Below the pieces are notes generated by a model, which ran no database searches, was not told the origin of the DNA, and worked only from the letters and a program-made list of their open reading frames with translations. DNA of 64,000 nt from Telluribacter roseus. GTDB taxonomy: Bacteria > Bacteroidota > Bacteroidia > Cytophagales > Spirosomataceae. The DNA is taken from assembly GCF_017355915.2 (NCBI RefSeq), contig NZ_JAFEUV020000008.1:186001-250000 (forward strand), read 5' to 3'. The translations under genes were made by a program, and so were the position numbers. Of this stretch, positions 62,972 through 64,000 are shown piece by piece (position 1 is the stretch's first letter; each line of letters begins with the position of its first letter).

Positions 62972-63583
62972 TTACAACCCACTCATTATCTGATCTGTTA
63001 CAAGTAGAGTTCCTTCTTCCCAGGAGAGCATAGCATTGAACAGCTTTACCTCCGAAAAGCGATGCAACTCCTCAACTTTGATAGGCGCCTCCTGTATAAT
63101 TCTCTGATCCAGCAGAAAAGCCCGCTGGGTACCCGGCAGCAGGGGGGCAGAGGGAGTGAGCCACCGCTCGCCATCGTAAAAAGCCACGTTGCAGTAGGAG
63201 GTGTCCGTTACCAGGCCCTGCCGTACTATCAGTACATCATCGCAGGTACCACGTTGTTCGGCCAGGGCATTGAGCCGCTGGCGATCGCGGTACTTGTGGC
63301 TGTAATCAATGGAATCATCATAGACTACCCGGAGGCTCCGGATCGGGCGCGGAGTGTACGGCTCCCATTCAATATTCTCAACCTGCTGCCCATAGGTCAG
63401 GCGGCACTTATAGGTACCTGTACTCAACGAGTCAGGCACGGACAGGAGGTCAGTCAAAGACCACCTATCCCTGCTTCCCCAAAGGGTGGTGCGGGTGCGG
63501 TGGAGACGGGCCTGGTGGTAGGGTAGGTTAATTAACCTGCGGTTCCTGACGCAGATCGTCTCGAAGCAGAGGGGAGCTTGCAT
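62972..63583 (-). CDS. pabC: Aminotransferase class IV, probable aminodeoxychorismate lyase
   Basis: A PLP enzyme of about 203 residues that makes 4-aminobenzoate from aminodeoxychorismate for folate. The start at 63583 (MQAPLCFETICV) fits the family better than 63610. It has the early FETICVRNRRLINLPYHQARL (in parts), the catalytic Lys in YSHKYRDRQ, and LPGTQRAFLLDQ near the end. The protein is short (usual 250-280). Its start lies 55 bases inside the pabB frame, so the pair is translationally coupled. Confidence 0.8.
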   Translation of the reverse strand: MQAPLCFETICVRNRRLINLPYHQARLHRTRTTLWGSRDRWSLTDLLSVPDSLSTGTYKCRLTYGQQVENIEWEPYTPRPIRSLRVVYDDSIDYSHKYRDRQRLNALAEQRGTCDDVLIVRQGLVTDTSYCNVAFYDGERWLTPSAPLLPGTQRAFLLDQRIIQEAPIKVEELHRFSEVKLFNAMLSWEEGTLLVTDQIMSGL

Positions 63584-64000
63584 GGGCAAAAGGTAAGTAT
63601 ACTTTATCAATGAGTTCCTGGTATTCGGCGGGGGCCTGGCTGCGGGCCGTAATACCGCCGCCGCTCTTAAAAACGAGCTGCCCGTTCTGGTTTTCGATGT
63701 ACCGGATCATCACGGCACTCTCGAAGGTACTTCCATCAAAGTAGCCCATGATACCCGTATAGTACCCCCGGTCGTAGCCCTCGGCTTCACGGATGATCTG
63801 CACCGTACTGGGCTTGGGAGCACCGCTGATGGAGCCGGCGGGAAGTAGCTTCATCAGCAGATCACCATAAGAGCCATCAAAACTCTCTGGTAGCAGACCG
63901 GCTACTTCCGAACTTACCTGCAGCAGGGTCTTGCCGTGGGTCTGGATCTGGTCGAGGTAGCGGTAGCGCTCCACCCATACCCGTTGGGCTACCATACTCA
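63528..64000 (-). CDS. pabB: Aminodeoxychorismate synthase component I, C-terminal part
   Basis: Runs off the right end of the window and is read leftwards to a stop at 63528. About 157 residues of the chorismate-binding domain are visible, including LPAGSISGAPKPSTVQIIREAEG and RGYYTGIMGYFDG (in parts), and the closing GGGITARSQAPAEYQELIDK. These match the shared C-terminus of PabB and TrpE. The pabC overlap and context favour PabB. Function: converts chorismate to aminodeoxychorismate with glutamine-derived ammonia. Confidence 0.85.
   Translation of the reverse strand, partial: SMVAQRVWVERYRYLDQIQTHGKTLLQVSSEVAGLLPESFDGSYGDLLMKLLPAGSISGAPKPSTVQIIREAEGYDRGYYTGIMGYFDGSTFESAVMIRYIENQNGQLVFKSGGGITARSQAPAEYQELIDKVYLPFAHASSPLLRDDLRQEPQVN

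Overview
The window comes from a Bacteroidota chromosome, most likely the order Cytophagales (family Spirosomaceae or a close relative). The evidence is a SusC/SusD pair, TonB-domain proteins fused to M56 peptidases, DUF1338, a group III truncated haemoglobin, an ECF sigma factor followed by a tiny partner gene, promoter -7 boxes of the TAnnTTTG type (often TACCTTTG), weak Shine-Dalgarno signals and moderate GC. I found no rRNA, tRNA, CRISPR array or prophage. Genus placement is inference.

Layout. 1-11 kb: the end of an outer-membrane barrel gene, katG, a secreted GH43-like propeller, a secreted double esterase, a DUF1338 enzyme, a RAYT transposase flanked by large palindromes, argH, and a cytochrome c/FG-GAP lipoprotein. 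11-23 kb, minus strand: a cytochrome c-copper monooxygenase fusion, a giant FG-GAP/ASPIC protein and a vanadium-type haloperoxidase with gaps of 18 and 12 bp, then SusC and SusD. 22.8-36.6 kb: mostly housekeeping (argB, truncated haemoglobin, HAD nucleotidase, 2Fe-2S protein, ECF sigma, nth, FKBP lipoprotein, a pseudouridine synthase with a long disordered tail, acetoacetyl-CoA synthetase, S41 protease, SMR exporter, ffh). 36.8-41.6 kb, minus strand: a probable copper or redox cluster with a CNGKC membrane protein, an MbnP-like lipoprotein with a His-rich tail, an MbnH-like di-haem enzyme, a barrel with a Cys-rich mature N-terminus, and a thioredoxin-TPR protein. 41.7-45.3 kb: an ABA4-like membrane protein, small envelope proteins and exbB-exbD. 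45.4-49.3 kb: a cytochrome c/propeller dehydrogenase-like protein and a Tat-exported enolase-superfamily enzyme. 49.5-58.2 kb, minus strand: a BlaI-type repressor followed by four M56 peptidase/TonB-domain paralogues, an OmpA-like protein and a lone TonB C-terminal domain. 58.3-64 kb: pyk, priA, a SnoaL-like protein, and pabC with partial pabB.

Three blocks deserve attention. The first is the BlaI plus fourfold M56-TonB array; its promoter overlaps two dyads of form ACTA-N6-TAGT exactly 20 bp apart, which points to a self-regulated envelope-sensing system with several parallel receptors. The second is the MbnP/MbnH-like copper cluster. The third is the monooxygenase/ASPIC/haloperoxidase/SusCD block, which looks like a secreted oxidative system next to an uptake pair. 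At least four proteins carry c-type haem motifs, so the periplasm of this organism is rich in electron transfer.
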